This document shows, in pieces, positions 42,580-51,099 of a stretch of 64,000 nucleotides of DNA. This DNA is from G964020105 sp964020105 (GTDB lineage: Bacteria > Pseudomonadota > Alphaproteobacteria > WRAU01 > Hepatincolaceae). Within the stretch, counting starts at the first letter, position 1. Each line of letters opens with the position of its first letter. The stretch is from assembly GCA_964020105.1 (NCBI GenBank), contig OZ026535.1, forward strand, positions 124,001 to 188,000, read 5' to 3'. Position numbers and translations under genes: made by a program. The notes below the pieces were generated by a model, which did not search any database, had not been told where the DNA came from, and worked only from the letters and a program-made list of their open reading frames with translations.

Positions 42580-43170
42580 ATGAGTGAAAAATTCACATTT
42601 AACGCATTAGCGCGTGAAAAAGTTGGCAAGGGGGCCTCGCGTGAAGCAAGAAGAAATGGACTGGTGCCAGCAACTATTTATGGTAATTCTAAGAGTCCTG
42701 TTTCTGTTTGTTTGGATCCGAAAGAAGTTCTATCACAAACTCTTAAAACTACAGTTTATAGTAATACCTATACAGTTAAATTGAATTCTAAAGCAGAAGA
42801 GGTTTTGGTTAGGAAAATTCAGCTTCATCCTGTAAGTGATAAACCATTGCATGTTGATTTGCTAAGAGTTGGTGAAAAAACAGTTATAAGGCTTGAGATT
42901 CCCGTAGTATTTCATAATCATATCAAGTGTCCTGGATTAAAATTGGGAGGTACACTGAATGTTGTGGTACATAATCTTGAAGTTGCATGTAATCCAAAGA
43001 ATGCTCCTAAGCAGATTGATATAGATTTGTCTGAAACTAAGATAGGGGACGTTATTAAAGTTGAGGATATTAAGTTACCTGAGGGTTCTAAAACTTACTA
43101 CCCTAAGGGATTTCCAATAGCTTCCATAACTGCTAAAGTTGAAGAAGGTGAAAAAAAAGCACAATCATAA
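42580..43170 (+). CDS. rplY: 50S ribosomal protein L25/Ctc
   Basis: 5S-rRNA-binding protein with the general-stress (Ctc/TL5) C-terminal domain. The frame opens at 42523, but the ATG at 42580 with an AAAAGGAAA ribosome-binding site gives the expected start MSEKFTFNALAREKVGKGAS. 196 residues; ARRNGLVPATIYGNSKSPV and LLRVGEKTVIRLEIPVVFHN are typical. Followed by pth after 9 bases, the usual pairing. Confidence 0.95.
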   Translation: MSEKFTFNALAREKVGKGASREARRNGLVPATIYGNSKSPVSVCLDPKEVLSQTLKTTVYSNTYTVKLNSKAEEVLVRKIQLHPVSDKPLHVDLLRVGEKTVIRLEIPVVFHNHIKCPGLKLGGTLNVVVHNLEVACNPKNAPKQIDIDLSETKIGDVIKVEDIKLPEGSKTYYPKGFPIASITAKVEEGEKKAQS

Positions 43171-43179
43171 TTATTAAAA

Positions 43180-43743
43180 ATGCTTTTAATAGTAGGTCTT
43201 GGCAACATTGGTGATAAATATAAACTAAATAGGCATAATGTTGGTTTTATGTTTGTTGATAGTGTTGCTTCCTTGTGTGATTTTTCTAGGTTTACCAATA
43301 AATTCAAAGGATTGATTGCAGAAAAACAAATAGCTTCAGAAAAAATATTATTACTAAAGCCGCAAACTTTTATGAATTTATCTGGTAAGAGTGTTCTTGA
43401 GGTGATGAATTTTTATAAAATCACGCCTGAGGATATAATTGTTATTCAAGATGATGTGGATTTAGAGTTTTCTGATATTCGTTATAAAACTAATAGCGGA
43501 GATGGTGGACAAAAAGGCATAAGAAGCATTCAAGAGACAATTGGTAAATCTATCCATAGGGTAAAAATTGGAGTTGGTCGTCCACAGGATAATAATCACG
43601 ATATTAGCTCGTATGTTTTGAGTGATTTTAATCAGGAAGAGATGGCACAGTTAAGTAAATTGTTTACAAAATGTGCAGATAGCTTATCTAGTTTAATACA
43701 AAAAGATTTCAAAAAATTTATAGAAGACATAAAAAAAACTTAA
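43180..43743 (+). CDS. pth: Peptidyl-tRNA hydrolase
   Basis: Recycles peptidyl-tRNA. 187 residues: LLIVGLGNIGDKYKLNRHNVG with the catalytic His, LLKPQTFMNLSGKSV, VIQDDVDLEF and SGDGGQKGIRSIQETIG. All catalytic residues (Asn in RHN, His, Asp) are in place. The C-terminal tail is Lys-rich. rplY-pth-ychF is a conserved order. Confidence 0.96.
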   Translation: MLLIVGLGNIGDKYKLNRHNVGFMFVDSVASLCDFSRFTNKFKGLIAEKQIASEKILLLKPQTFMNLSGKSVLEVMNFYKITPEDIIVIQDDVDLEFSDIRYKTNSGDGGQKGIRSIQETIGKSIHRVKIGVGRPQDNNHDISSYVLSDFNQEEMAQLSKLFTKCADSLSSLIQKDFKKFIEDIKKT

Positions 43744-43753
43744 AGGGATAATC

Positions 43754-44866
43754 ATGGCTCTTAACTGTGGAATAATAGGATTACCTAATGTTGGGAAATC
43801 CACTTTGTTTAATGCTTTAACCTCTACACAAAATGCGCAATCTGCTAATTATCCTTTTTGTACTATAGATCCTAATAAGGGGATTGTTAATGTGCCTGAT
43901 GATCGTTTATATAAGATTGCTAGTATTGCTAAATCTAAAAATATTCTACCAGCAAAACTTGAGTTTGTTGATATTGCAGGGCTTGTACGAGGTGCACATA
44001 AAGGAGAAGGTCTTGGGAATCAATTTTTAAGCAATATTAAAGAGGTAGATGCTATAATCCATGTTTTAAGATGCTTTGATGATAATGATATAATTCACGT
44101 GGAAGATTCTGTTGATCCAATTCGTGATTCTGAAATTGTTAATACCGAGCTTATGATTGCTGATATGGAAAGTTTAGAAAAAAGGATTCCTGCTTTAGAA
44201 AAAAAATCTAAAGGTGGAGATAAGACAGCAAAGGAAAATTTTGAGATCATCAATAAAATCTTACCTTTTCTGAGGGAAGGATTACCAGTTAGAGCGATAA
44301 CTTTCAGTGATGAGGAAAAAATCCTTGTTAAGCAGATGTTTTTAATGACTGCCAAACCTGTATTATATGTGTGTAATGTTGAAGAAGAACTTCTTGTAGA
44401 TAATAAATATGAGAATAATGCTTATGTAAAAAAAGTTGTAGAATTAGCTAATAATGAAAATGCTAATTGTGTAGTTATTTGCGCAAAAGTGGAGCAAGAG
44501 ATATCAACCTTAGAAAGTGATGAAGAAAAAAAAGAGTTCCTCACTGCTCTTGCTTTAGTTGAAACTGGCTTAGATAAAATCATAAAATCTGCCTTTAAAC
44601 TGCTTGGGTTACATACTTTCTTTACAGCTGGAGAAATGGAGAGTAGAGCTTGGACTATTCCATTAGGAACTAAAGCACCACAGGCAGCTGGAGAAATTCA
44701 TTCAGATTTTGAGAAGGGTTTCATATGCGCAGAGACCATATCTTTTGAAGATTTTGTATTATATAACGGTGAATTAAAAGCTAAAGAAGTTGGTAAACTG
44801 CGACAAGAAGGTAAAAATTACATAGTTAAAGATGGAGATGTTCTACTTTTTAGATTTAATGTTTAA
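43754..44866 (+). CDS. ychF: Redox-regulated ATPase YchF
   Basis: Obg-like P-loop ATPase that binds ribosomes. 370 residues: GIIGLPNVGKSTLFNALT, switch FVDIAGLVRGAHKGEGLGNQFL, the ATP-selective site CNVEEEL (NxxE in place of NKxD), and C-terminal TGS domain with EIHSDFEKGFICAETI and VKDGDVLLFRFNV. Third gene of rplY-pth-ychF; a shared terminator follows. Confidence 0.97.
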   Translation: MALNCGIIGLPNVGKSTLFNALTSTQNAQSANYPFCTIDPNKGIVNVPDDRLYKIASIAKSKNILPAKLEFVDIAGLVRGAHKGEGLGNQFLSNIKEVDAIIHVLRCFDDNDIIHVEDSVDPIRDSEIVNTELMIADMESLEKRIPALEKKSKGGDKTAKENFEIINKILPFLREGLPVRAITFSDEEKILVKQMFLMTAKPVLYVCNVEEELLVDNKYENNAYVKKVVELANNENANCVVICAKVEQEISTLESDEEKKEFLTALALVETGLDKIIKSAFKLLGLHTFFTAGEMESRAWTIPLGTKAPQAAGEIHSDFEKGFICAETISFEDFVLYNGELKAKEVGKLRQEGKNYIVKDGDVLLFRFNV

Positions 44867-44913
44867 ACAACTTGCAGTACATATAAAATAGATTTTTATA
44901 ATTAAATTATTTT

Positions 44914-44951
44914 TTTAAAGGGAGATTTAGTAAAATAAAGCTCCCTTTAAA
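44914..44951. terminator. Bidirectional terminator between ychF and lipoprotein gene
   Basis: TTTAAAGGGAG pairs with CTCCCTTTAAA, an 11-bp perfect stem with a 16-base loop. It serves ychF from the left and the lipoprotein gene ending at 44959 from the right. Confidence 0.8.
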
Positions 44952-44958
44952 TTACAGA

Positions 44959-45294
44959 TTAACTTTGTGCGGAAATTAGTGCTTTTTCAACATCAGATAA
45001 ACTTACATTGTAACCGTTTTTCACTAAAACATCCTGTATAGAGCTAGCCGACATATCACTTATACGACGTTTCCCTTTTGGTAAATAGATTGTTCCTGTG
45101 CTGAAATCCACAGCTAATGCTACAGCGCCAGGAATTATAAATAACAATAATCCTAAAGAATCAAGTATAAGTATACCTATATCTAATTGACCACTATGAG
45201 ATTTATTTATTCTTTCAGGTTTGAATAAGTATCCACAAGAAGCTGTAAGGAAAAAGGTTGCTAATAAGACAGAAGTGCAGAATTTTTTCAACAT
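44959..45294 (-). CDS. Small lipoprotein, tandem family copy 1
   Basis: 111 residues: signal peptide with lipobox LTASC (Cys about 20), then the family core DIGILILDSLGLLLFIIPGAVALAVDFSTGTIYLPKG (about 40-75). The same core occurs in the next two genes and in many proteobacterial small lipoproteins of unknown role. C-terminal extension is helical. Probably outer-membrane anchored after Lgt processing. Three such genes in a row on the minus strand suggest local duplication followed by divergence. Confidence 0.8.
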   Translation of the reverse strand: MLKKFCTSVLLATFFLTASCGYLFKPERINKSHSGQLDIGILILDSLGLLLFIIPGAVALAVDFSTGTIYLPKGKRRISDMSASSIQDVLVKNGYNVSLSDVEKALISAQS

Positions 45295-45440
45295 TAATAT
45301 CTCCTAATATTTTTAAATAATTATGTTATTAATAACATATATTACATATAATACTACTTTGAGATGAAAAATTAAATATAAATAAACCAATATTTGAAAA
45401 AAATTTTACGGTGTTGATGATTATTAGATAAAATTATGTA

Positions 45441-45740
45441 TTAGTCTTGATATTGAATTTCATAACCATTTTTCAACAAAGCTTCTTCAATAATATTTTC
45501 ATTATTATTGAGTGATATTTTTCCTTTAGGTATGTATAAAGTACCATTATAATGATCCACCGTAAAAGCAATAACACCTGGAATAATGATAAATAATAAA
45601 CCTAAAGCATCTAAAACAACTACAGTAACATCCAAACTAGATGTGTGTGGTTTACCTATTTGATAAGGTTTTAGTAAAGTTCCACAGGAGCTAGTAAATA
45701 AAAATAGCAATACAACTACAAAATAAAGTGATTTTTTCAT
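45441..45740 (-). CDS. Small lipoprotein, tandem family copy 2
   Basis: 99 residues. Lipobox FTSSC at about residue 19, core SLDVTVVVLDALGLLFIIIPGVIAFTVDHYNGTLYIPKG. Paralog of the genes at 44959-45294 and 45795-46127. Separated from its neighbours by 50-150 bases, so each may be transcribed separately. Function unknown. Confidence 0.8.
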   Translation of the reverse strand: MKKSLYFVVVLLFLFTSSCGTLLKPYQIGKPHTSSLDVTVVVLDALGLLFIIIPGVIAFTVDHYNGTLYIPKGKISLNNNENIIEEALLKNGYEIQYQD

Positions 45741-45794
45741 TATGATACCTTTAAATAATACTTGTTATGATGCTTAAAATAATGCATTTCAAAA

Positions 45795-46127
45795 TTATTG
45801 ATTTTTTAGTAAATGTAAATATTCATTTTCAGATAAATTTTTGTTTTTATATAAAACCTTTTTTAATTCTTGTTGTATGGGATTTGTTTGGAGATTTTCT
45901 AGCTGTTCTTCAGTTAAAAACAGAGTGCCTGTCATATAATCTATACTAATAGCAGCAACACCAGGAACTATAAGAAAAAACAAACCCAAACTATCAAGAA
46001 ACAAAATATAATAATCTAATTTTCCAGTATGTTGAACAAAATTACTTTTTATGATGGTACCACAAGAGGATAAATTTAAAGTTAAACATACAAATAATAT
46101 GAAAAATATTTTTTTTATTATTTTCAT
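45795..46127 (-). CDS. Small lipoprotein, tandem family copy 3
   Basis: 110 residues. Lipobox LNLSSC (about 22), core KLDYYILFLDSLGLFFLIVPGVAAISIDYMTGTLFL; the most diverged of the three paralogs, with Thr-Gly-Thr-Leu kept. It lies 9 bases after the stop of the secreted protein gene at 46137-47030 and is probably co-transcribed with it. Confidence 0.78.
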   Translation of the reverse strand: MKIIKKIFFILFVCLTLNLSSCGTIIKSNFVQHTGKLDYYILFLDSLGLFFLIVPGVAAISIDYMTGTLFLTEEQLENLQTNPIQQELKKVLYKNKNLSENEYLHLLKNQ

Positions 46128-46136
46128 TTAAAGCCT

Positions 46137-47030
46137 TTATTGCTGAGTAGTTGAGGTTGTATTTGAAGAAACAACTGAATCCTCAGGAGCAGAAGTAATA
46201 CTATTACTAACAGCAGATCCTTCTGTACTAGGGGCATCATCAATGTCATCTTTAATTACTACTGATTCCCTTAAAGAAAACTTACCTGGCTTATTATATA
46301 TGTCTAAATCATTATCAAGCAGAAAGCTTTCCTGATTTCCAGGAACAGCCATAAAAGTACTAACTTTAAGAGCAACGTCATAGGTTTCAAGCATGCCGAT
46401 ATAAGTTTTAGAATCAGGACTTAATAGTGAAACAGTATCAAGCATTACTACCCTGTCATATAGTTTTTTAGGCTGAGTATATTGGTCTTGTTCATCTTCT
46501 TCAACAGTTTCAGATAACTTGGATTCTTTATCTAAAGACTGATAGGCCTTTACTCTTACATTTTTAAATTTGTGTATCAGTATAGGGGCAGATGGAGTGA
46601 CAAAATATTGCGGAGATACAAGATAACCAACTAGAGCTCTTCTATAGGTTTTCAAAGTTGACTCTCCATAGCGAGAAACCAAGTAGGGTAATATGGCACC
46701 TTGTTTAGGTACTATATTTTTTTCACCCCTAGGAATATTAGTTTTATCAACACCATAATCAAGAAACATAACAGCTTTAAGGTTAGATTTAGCACCAAAA
46801 AGCAATACATAATTATTTACTTCTTGTAAATCTTTTGCAAAATCATCTTCTACGCTTCCATAAACTTCCTTGTATACAAAATCGAACTCTGTGATTGTAA
46901 GATTAACTAAATTGAAGGTATGTATATTTTTACCAATAGCTAACAAGTTGTTTGATAGCATTAAAAATAAAAATAAACAACTAATCAAACTTAATTTTTT
47001 CAAAAAAATACCTTTATCAATTAATTTCAT
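46137..47030 (-). CDS. Exported protein of unknown function, 297 residues
   Basis: Not recognised. A signal peptide (about 8-31, ending NNLLA) is preceded by a short basic stretch. The mature part has alternating strands (NLVNLTITEFDFVYKEVYG, NNYVLLFGAKSNLKAVMFLDYG), no cysteines and an acidic, Ser/Thr-rich disordered tail from about residue 265. It precedes three lipoprotein genes on the same strand, and may be the first gene of a cell-envelope operon. tRNA-Ala lies directly upstream. Confidence 0.6.
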   Translation of the reverse strand: MKLIDKGIFLKKLSLISCLFLFLMLSNNLLAIGKNIHTFNLVNLTITEFDFVYKEVYGSVEDDFAKDLQEVNNYVLLFGAKSNLKAVMFLDYGVDKTNIPRGEKNIVPKQGAILPYLVSRYGESTLKTYRRALVGYLVSPQYFVTPSAPILIHKFKNVRVKAYQSLDKESKLSETVEEDEQDQYTQPKKLYDRVVMLDTVSLLSPDSKTYIGMLETYDVALKVSTFMAVPGNQESFLLDNDLDIYNKPGKFSLRESVVIKDDIDDAPSTEGSAVSNSITSAPEDSVVSSNTTSTTQQ

Positions 47031-47052
47031 TATTTCAACTAAGCGCTAGATT

Positions 47053-47128
47053 TGGTGGAGCCTAGGGGAATTGAACCCCTGACACCTACAATGCCATTGT
47101 AGTACTCTACCAACTGAGCTAAGACCCC
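47053..47128 (-). tRNA. tRNA-Ala(GGC)
   Basis: Read on the minus strand: acceptor GGGGTCT / AGGCTCC (with wobble pairs), anticodon stem CTACA/TGTAG with loop ATGGCAT (anticodon GGC), T-loop GGTTCAATTCC and an encoded CCA. 76 nt. It is divergent from aroA. Confidence 0.95.
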
Positions 47129-47163
47129 TACAAAAACTATCACTTACTTATTATAATATACAT

Positions 47164-47202
47164 ATTTAATAGAAAAAATGCTAAGATTTTTTTCTATTAA
47201 AT
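47164..47202. terminator. 15-bp inverted repeat between tRNA-Ala and aroA
   Basis: ATTTAATAGAAAAAA (47164-47178) and its exact complement TTTTTTCTATTAAAT (47188-47202) with a 9-base loop. It lies 25 bases before the aroA ATG. Could be a terminator for transcripts from the left, or a structure in the aroA leader. Confidence 0.5.
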
Positions 47203-47227
47203 TAAATTTTTATAAAAGACAATCAAT

Positions 47228-48568
47228 ATGAATGAAATTTTCAGCTTTTATAAAGGCGAAGTACATGCTGATATAACCATATCCGGAGATAAATCCATTT
47301 CACATAGGGCGGTTATTTTAAGCTCCCTAGCCTCTGGAGTTAGCACAATTAGAGGACTACTAGAATCCAGTGACGTTTTTAACACAATTAATGTTTTTAG
47401 GGAGATGGGAGTAGTAATTGTTAAGGAAGGGGATATTTATTACATTGATTCTAAGGGACCATATAGCTTTGAGGGGAAGCAGAAACAGTTTTACATGGGT
47501 AATTCTGGGACGTCGTGTCGTTTAATAGCAGGAGTGCTAGCAGCACTAAATGGTCTAAATTGTGTTATTACAGGGGATATTTCTTTAAGTAAAAGACCGA
47601 TGGCTAGAATCATTAAACCATTAAAGGCCATGGGAGCTAAGATAGAGGCTAGTAATGGGCAATATTTGCCTATGACTATTTCTGGAAGCAAGCTTGCTAG
47701 TATAAATTATACCATGGAGGTAGATTCAGCACAGGTAAAATCTTGTTTACTTTTGGCTGGGTTATTTGCTGAAGGTAATACAGTAATTAAGGAAAATAAT
47801 CCGACAAGGGATCATACAGAAAAAATGTTAATAAACTTGGGAGTTCCTCTTGTAGTAAAAGAAGGTAGTTTATATATGCAATCATATCAAAAAGCATTAC
47901 CTACGTATAATTATGAAATACCCTCAGATTTTTCTTCTGCTAGCTTTTTTATTGCATTGGCTTTGATAAGCAAAGATTCTGAGATAATAATTAGAAATGT
48001 TAATTTAAATCCTTTAAGGACTGGGCTTTTAGAAGTATTGTTTTCTATGGGGGCGGATATTAGCATATCAAATAGAAAGATATTGCAAAGTGAAGAAGTT
48101 GGTGATATTAAGGTTAAAAATTCACAATTGAAAGCAACAATTGTAAGCTATACTTGTGTAAGTAAAATGATAGATGAGTTTCCAATTCTTGCAGTGATAG
48201 TTGCCAATGCTGAGGGAGTTAGTGAGTTTAGAGGTATTGGTGAGTTGCGCTATAAGGAAAGTGATAGAATCAATTCTATTGTTGTTAATTTAAAAAAATT
48301 AGGAATTAAATGTGAGGAACAGGAAGATTCTTTAAAAATATGGGGTAGTTCTACGCTAAAGGAAGGTAGAGTTACTGTGGATTCCTTTGGAGATCATAGA
48401 ATTGCAATGTCCTTTGTGATATTTGGTGCATGCACCAAATATGGCATAAGAGTATTAAATTGTGAAAATATAAATACGTCTTTTCCTGAGTTTTATGAAA
48501 TTTGTTCGAGAGTTAATCTTAATATTTCAACAACTAATATTACAGGTAAAATGGAGACAAATGAATGA
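47228..48568 (+). CDS. aroA: 3-phosphoshikimate 1-carboxyvinyltransferase (EPSP synthase)
   Basis: Sixth step of the shikimate pathway, target of glyphosate. 446 residues: ISGDKSISHRAVILSSLASG, FYMGNSGTSCRLIAGVLAAL, SLSKRPMARIIKPLKAMGA, VDSAQVKSCLLLAGLFAEG and FGDHRIAMSFVIF. Key Lys, Arg and Asp residues are present. Order aroA-cmk-rpsA is a conserved proteobacterial block; its stop overlaps the cmk start. The gene is often absent from the most reduced Rickettsiales. Confidence 0.96.
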   Translation: MNEIFSFYKGEVHADITISGDKSISHRAVILSSLASGVSTIRGLLESSDVFNTINVFREMGVVIVKEGDIYYIDSKGPYSFEGKQKQFYMGNSGTSCRLIAGVLAALNGLNCVITGDISLSKRPMARIIKPLKAMGAKIEASNGQYLPMTISGSKLASINYTMEVDSAQVKSCLLLAGLFAEGNTVIKENNPTRDHTEKMLINLGVPLVVKEGSLYMQSYQKALPTYNYEIPSDFSSASFFIALALISKDSEIIIRNVNLNPLRTGLLEVLFSMGADISISNRKILQSEEVGDIKVKNSQLKATIVSYTCVSKMIDEFPILAVIVANAEGVSEFRGIGELRYKESDRINSIVVNLKKLGIKCEEQEDSLKIWGSSTLKEGRVTVDSFGDHRIAMSFVIFGACTKYGIRVLNCENINTSFPEFYEICSRVNLNISTTNITGKMETNE

Positions 48569-49209
48569 TAATTGCCATAGATGGAGAATCTGCTTCTGGT
48601 AAGGGAACATTGGCTAAATTATTAGCAAAGCATTTTAATTTATCATATCTTGATACGGGGTTGCTGTATAGAGCGCTGGCTTATTTGGCTTTAAGAGACA
48701 ATGCATTGGACAATGAAGAATTGCTTATCAAACTTGCTACAAATATTAGACATGAAGACTTTGATAGTTATGATTTAAGAAGTGATAACATTGCAAGGAT
48801 AGCATCTAAAGTTGCTAACATTATAGGGGTACGTAAGGCATTTTTAGATTTTCAAATTAATTTTGCTAATAATCCACCGAAAGGATTTTGGGGTAGTATT
48901 TTGGACGGTAGAGATATAGGTAGTATTGTGTGTCCAGAGGCAAATATAAAATTTTATATTTGTGCAAGTTTAGAAGAAAGGGTAAAAAGAAGAGTAAAAG
49001 AGTTATCTATTAAGGGAGACAGTGTATCTTATGATCAAATATTAATATCCTTAAAGGAAAGGGATCAAAATGATAAAAATAGAGCTTATGGGGCTTTGAA
49101 AAAAGCTTTTGGGGCCGTAGAAATTGATAATACACATCTTTCTATTAGTGAGACATTTGAAATTATGAAGAAGCATGTTGATGAGTTTATAAAACAGCAG
49201 AAAAAATAG
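48565..49209 (+). CDS. cmk: Cytidylate kinase
   Basis: Phosphorylates CMP and dCMP. 214 residues: P-loop IAIDGESASGKGTLAKLLAK, LDTGLLYRALAYLAL, ILDGRDIGSIVCPEANIKFYI and RDQNDKNRAYGALKKAFGAV. Start ATG overlaps the aroA stop by 4 bases (ATGA). Standard length. Confidence 0.95.
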   Translation: MIIAIDGESASGKGTLAKLLAKHFNLSYLDTGLLYRALAYLALRDNALDNEELLIKLATNIRHEDFDSYDLRSDNIARIASKVANIIGVRKAFLDFQINFANNPPKGFWGSILDGRDIGSIVCPEANIKFYICASLEERVKRRVKELSIKGDSVSYDQILISLKERDQNDKNRAYGALKKAFGAVEIDNTHLSISETFEIMKKHVDEFIKQQKK

Positions 49210-49245
49210 GTGTATTTTTTTTGAAATTTTGCTACAATTCTAGTG

Positions 49246-49274
49246 AGTTATGCCTAAATTGTGGTTAGGCAACT
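49246..49274 (+). promoter_or_regulatory. Leader hairpin before rpsA
   Basis: TGCCTAA pairs with TTAGGCA around a 7-base loop, extended by AGTT/AACT. It lies 26 bases before the rpsA ATG. rpsA of many bacteria represses its own translation through the leader; this stem is a candidate site, by analogy only. Confidence 0.4.
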
Positions 49275-49299
49275 AGTAAAACATGAGGAAATAAAATTA

Positions 49300-50994
49300 A
49301 TGACACAACAAAATTTTAATAATGAAAGTTTTTCAGACTTGTTCACTCGTAGTGTTGAGGGGATTAAAAACTTTGAAGGCAACATAGTTAAAGGCGTAAT
49401 TGTTAGTATAGATAATTACTATTTAACGGTTGACGTGGGACTAAAGTCTGAGGGTAAAGTGCTATTGAGTGAGTTTAAAAAAATAGATGATACTTTACCA
49501 AGTTTCGAAGTTGGACATGAAGTAGAGGTATATGTAGAGCGCTATGAAGATATAGAAGGAAATATTACTTTAAGCCGTGAAAAAGCAAAAAGAGAAGAAA
49601 TATGGCGTGATCTAGAAAAATTACATGCTGAGGGAACTCCTGTTAGCGGTTATATATCAAAAAGAGTGAAAGGTGGTTTTGCTGTAATGATTGCCGATAC
49701 TTTAGCATTTTTACCAGGATCACAACTAGATGTTCGTCCTTTAAAAAATATTAACTCTCTAGTTGCTACTACGCAGCAGTTACAGATTCTTAAGATGGAT
49801 AAAAAAAGATTCAATGTAGTTGTGTCAAGAAAAGCAATAATTGCTAAAAATTATGCGGAGAATCAATTTGATCATCAGGATCAATACGAAGAAGGGCAAA
49901 TTGTTGAAGGTGTAGTTAAAAACATCACAGGATACGGTGCTTTTATCGATCTTGGTTATGCAGATGGGCTATTACACGTCACTGATATCTCTTGGAGTAG
50001 AATTAATCATCCTTCGGAAGTATTAGAGTTAAATCAAACACTGAAACTTAAAATCATTAAAATAAACCCTGAAAACAAAAGAATTTCTCTAGGTATTAAA
50101 CAACTTAGTGAAGATCCTTGGACAGAGGTTGTTGAAAAGTATGTTGTGGGAAATATATTCAAGGTTAAAATTACCAATATAGCTGACTATGGTATATTCG
50201 TTGAGCTAGCAAAAGGAGTTGAAGGATTGGTACATATCAGTGAAATGAGTTGGGTTAAGAAAGATATTAATCCAAGAACTGATTTTAGTATTGCTGATGC
50301 TGTAGAAGTTAAGGTACTTGAGGTTGATATCAAGAAACGTAGGATCAATCTTAGTATTAAACAGTGTAGTAGTAATCCTTGGCTTGAGTATGCTAACAAA
50401 CATCCTGAGGGAGAAATTGTTAGTGTTGTTGTTAGGGAAGTTAATCCTAGTGGCTTGGTGGTTAAATTAGATGGCGAAATAGAAGGATTTATAAGGTTGT
50501 CTGATTTATCTTGGGAAAATAAAGATAAGGAATTATTAAATAATTATAGCATAGGTGATTCATTACAGGCAAAAATAATAAAGCATAACTTAGAGAAAGA
50601 TAAGGTTCTTCTTAGTGTGAAAAATTTGACAGAAGATCCTTTCTTAATTATCCTTGATGATATCAAAAAGGGTACAGTAGTTAAATGTAAGGTTATAGGG
50701 GTTGTGGATAATGATTTAGAAGTTGAAATCAAGCCAGGGGTTAGTGGTTGGATTAAAAATTCTGATTTATCTTTAGATGCTGAGGAGAGAGATGCGTCTA
50801 AGTATGCAGTTGGTACTTTTGTTGAGGCTGTGGTTATTCAGATCAACTCTGCAAGTCGTTCTGCTTTTTTATCCATGAAGGCGCTTGAGATAGTTGAGCA
50901 GAAAAAAGCCATGAGTGCTGGTGAGGAAGGAGGTTCTTCATTAGCAGATATTTTTGCTGAAGCTGTTAGTAAGAAAGAAAAAGGAAATAGTTAG
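49300..50994 (+). CDS. rpsA: 30S ribosomal protein S1
   Basis: mRNA-binding ribosomal protein with six S1 repeats. The ATG at 49300 with a GAGGAA ribosome-binding site is preferred over the open GTG at 49261; product 564 residues. Repeats visible: NIVKGVIVSIDNYYLTVDVG, VSGYISKRVKGGFAVMI, VEGVVKNITGYGAFIDLGYADGLLHVTDISW, FKVKITNIADYGIFVELAKG, VSVVVREVNPSGLVVKLDG and VKCKVIGVVDNDLEVEIKPG, each followed by the usual SLGIKQL-type strand. A terminator follows. Confidence 0.96.
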   Translation: MTQQNFNNESFSDLFTRSVEGIKNFEGNIVKGVIVSIDNYYLTVDVGLKSEGKVLLSEFKKIDDTLPSFEVGHEVEVYVERYEDIEGNITLSREKAKREEIWRDLEKLHAEGTPVSGYISKRVKGGFAVMIADTLAFLPGSQLDVRPLKNINSLVATTQQLQILKMDKKRFNVVVSRKAIIAKNYAENQFDHQDQYEEGQIVEGVVKNITGYGAFIDLGYADGLLHVTDISWSRINHPSEVLELNQTLKLKIIKINPENKRISLGIKQLSEDPWTEVVEKYVVGNIFKVKITNIADYGIFVELAKGVEGLVHISEMSWVKKDINPRTDFSIADAVEVKVLEVDIKKRRINLSIKQCSSNPWLEYANKHPEGEIVSVVVREVNPSGLVVKLDGEIEGFIRLSDLSWENKDKELLNNYSIGDSLQAKIIKHNLEKDKVLLSVKNLTEDPFLIILDDIKKGTVVKCKVIGVVDNDLEVEIKPGVSGWIKNSDLSLDAEERDASKYAVGTFVEAVVIQINSASRSAFLSMKALEIVEQKKAMSAGEEGGSSLADIFAEAVSKKEKGNS

Positions 50995-51018
50995 TTGATT
51001 TGTTTCTTTTAATAAATT

Positions 51019-51056
51019 ACAGCATAAGACACTTTTCGTGTTTTATGCTGTTTGTT
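51019..51056 (+). terminator. Intrinsic terminator after rpsA
   Basis: ACAGCATAA-ACAC pairs with GTGT-TTATGCTGT (13 bp with one mismatch on each side) around TTTTC, followed by TTGTT. It ends the aroA-cmk-rpsA unit. Confidence 0.8.
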
Positions 51057-51099
51057 ACAGATAGGATATTATATCTTTTTTTGTACTTGGAGATTTAAG

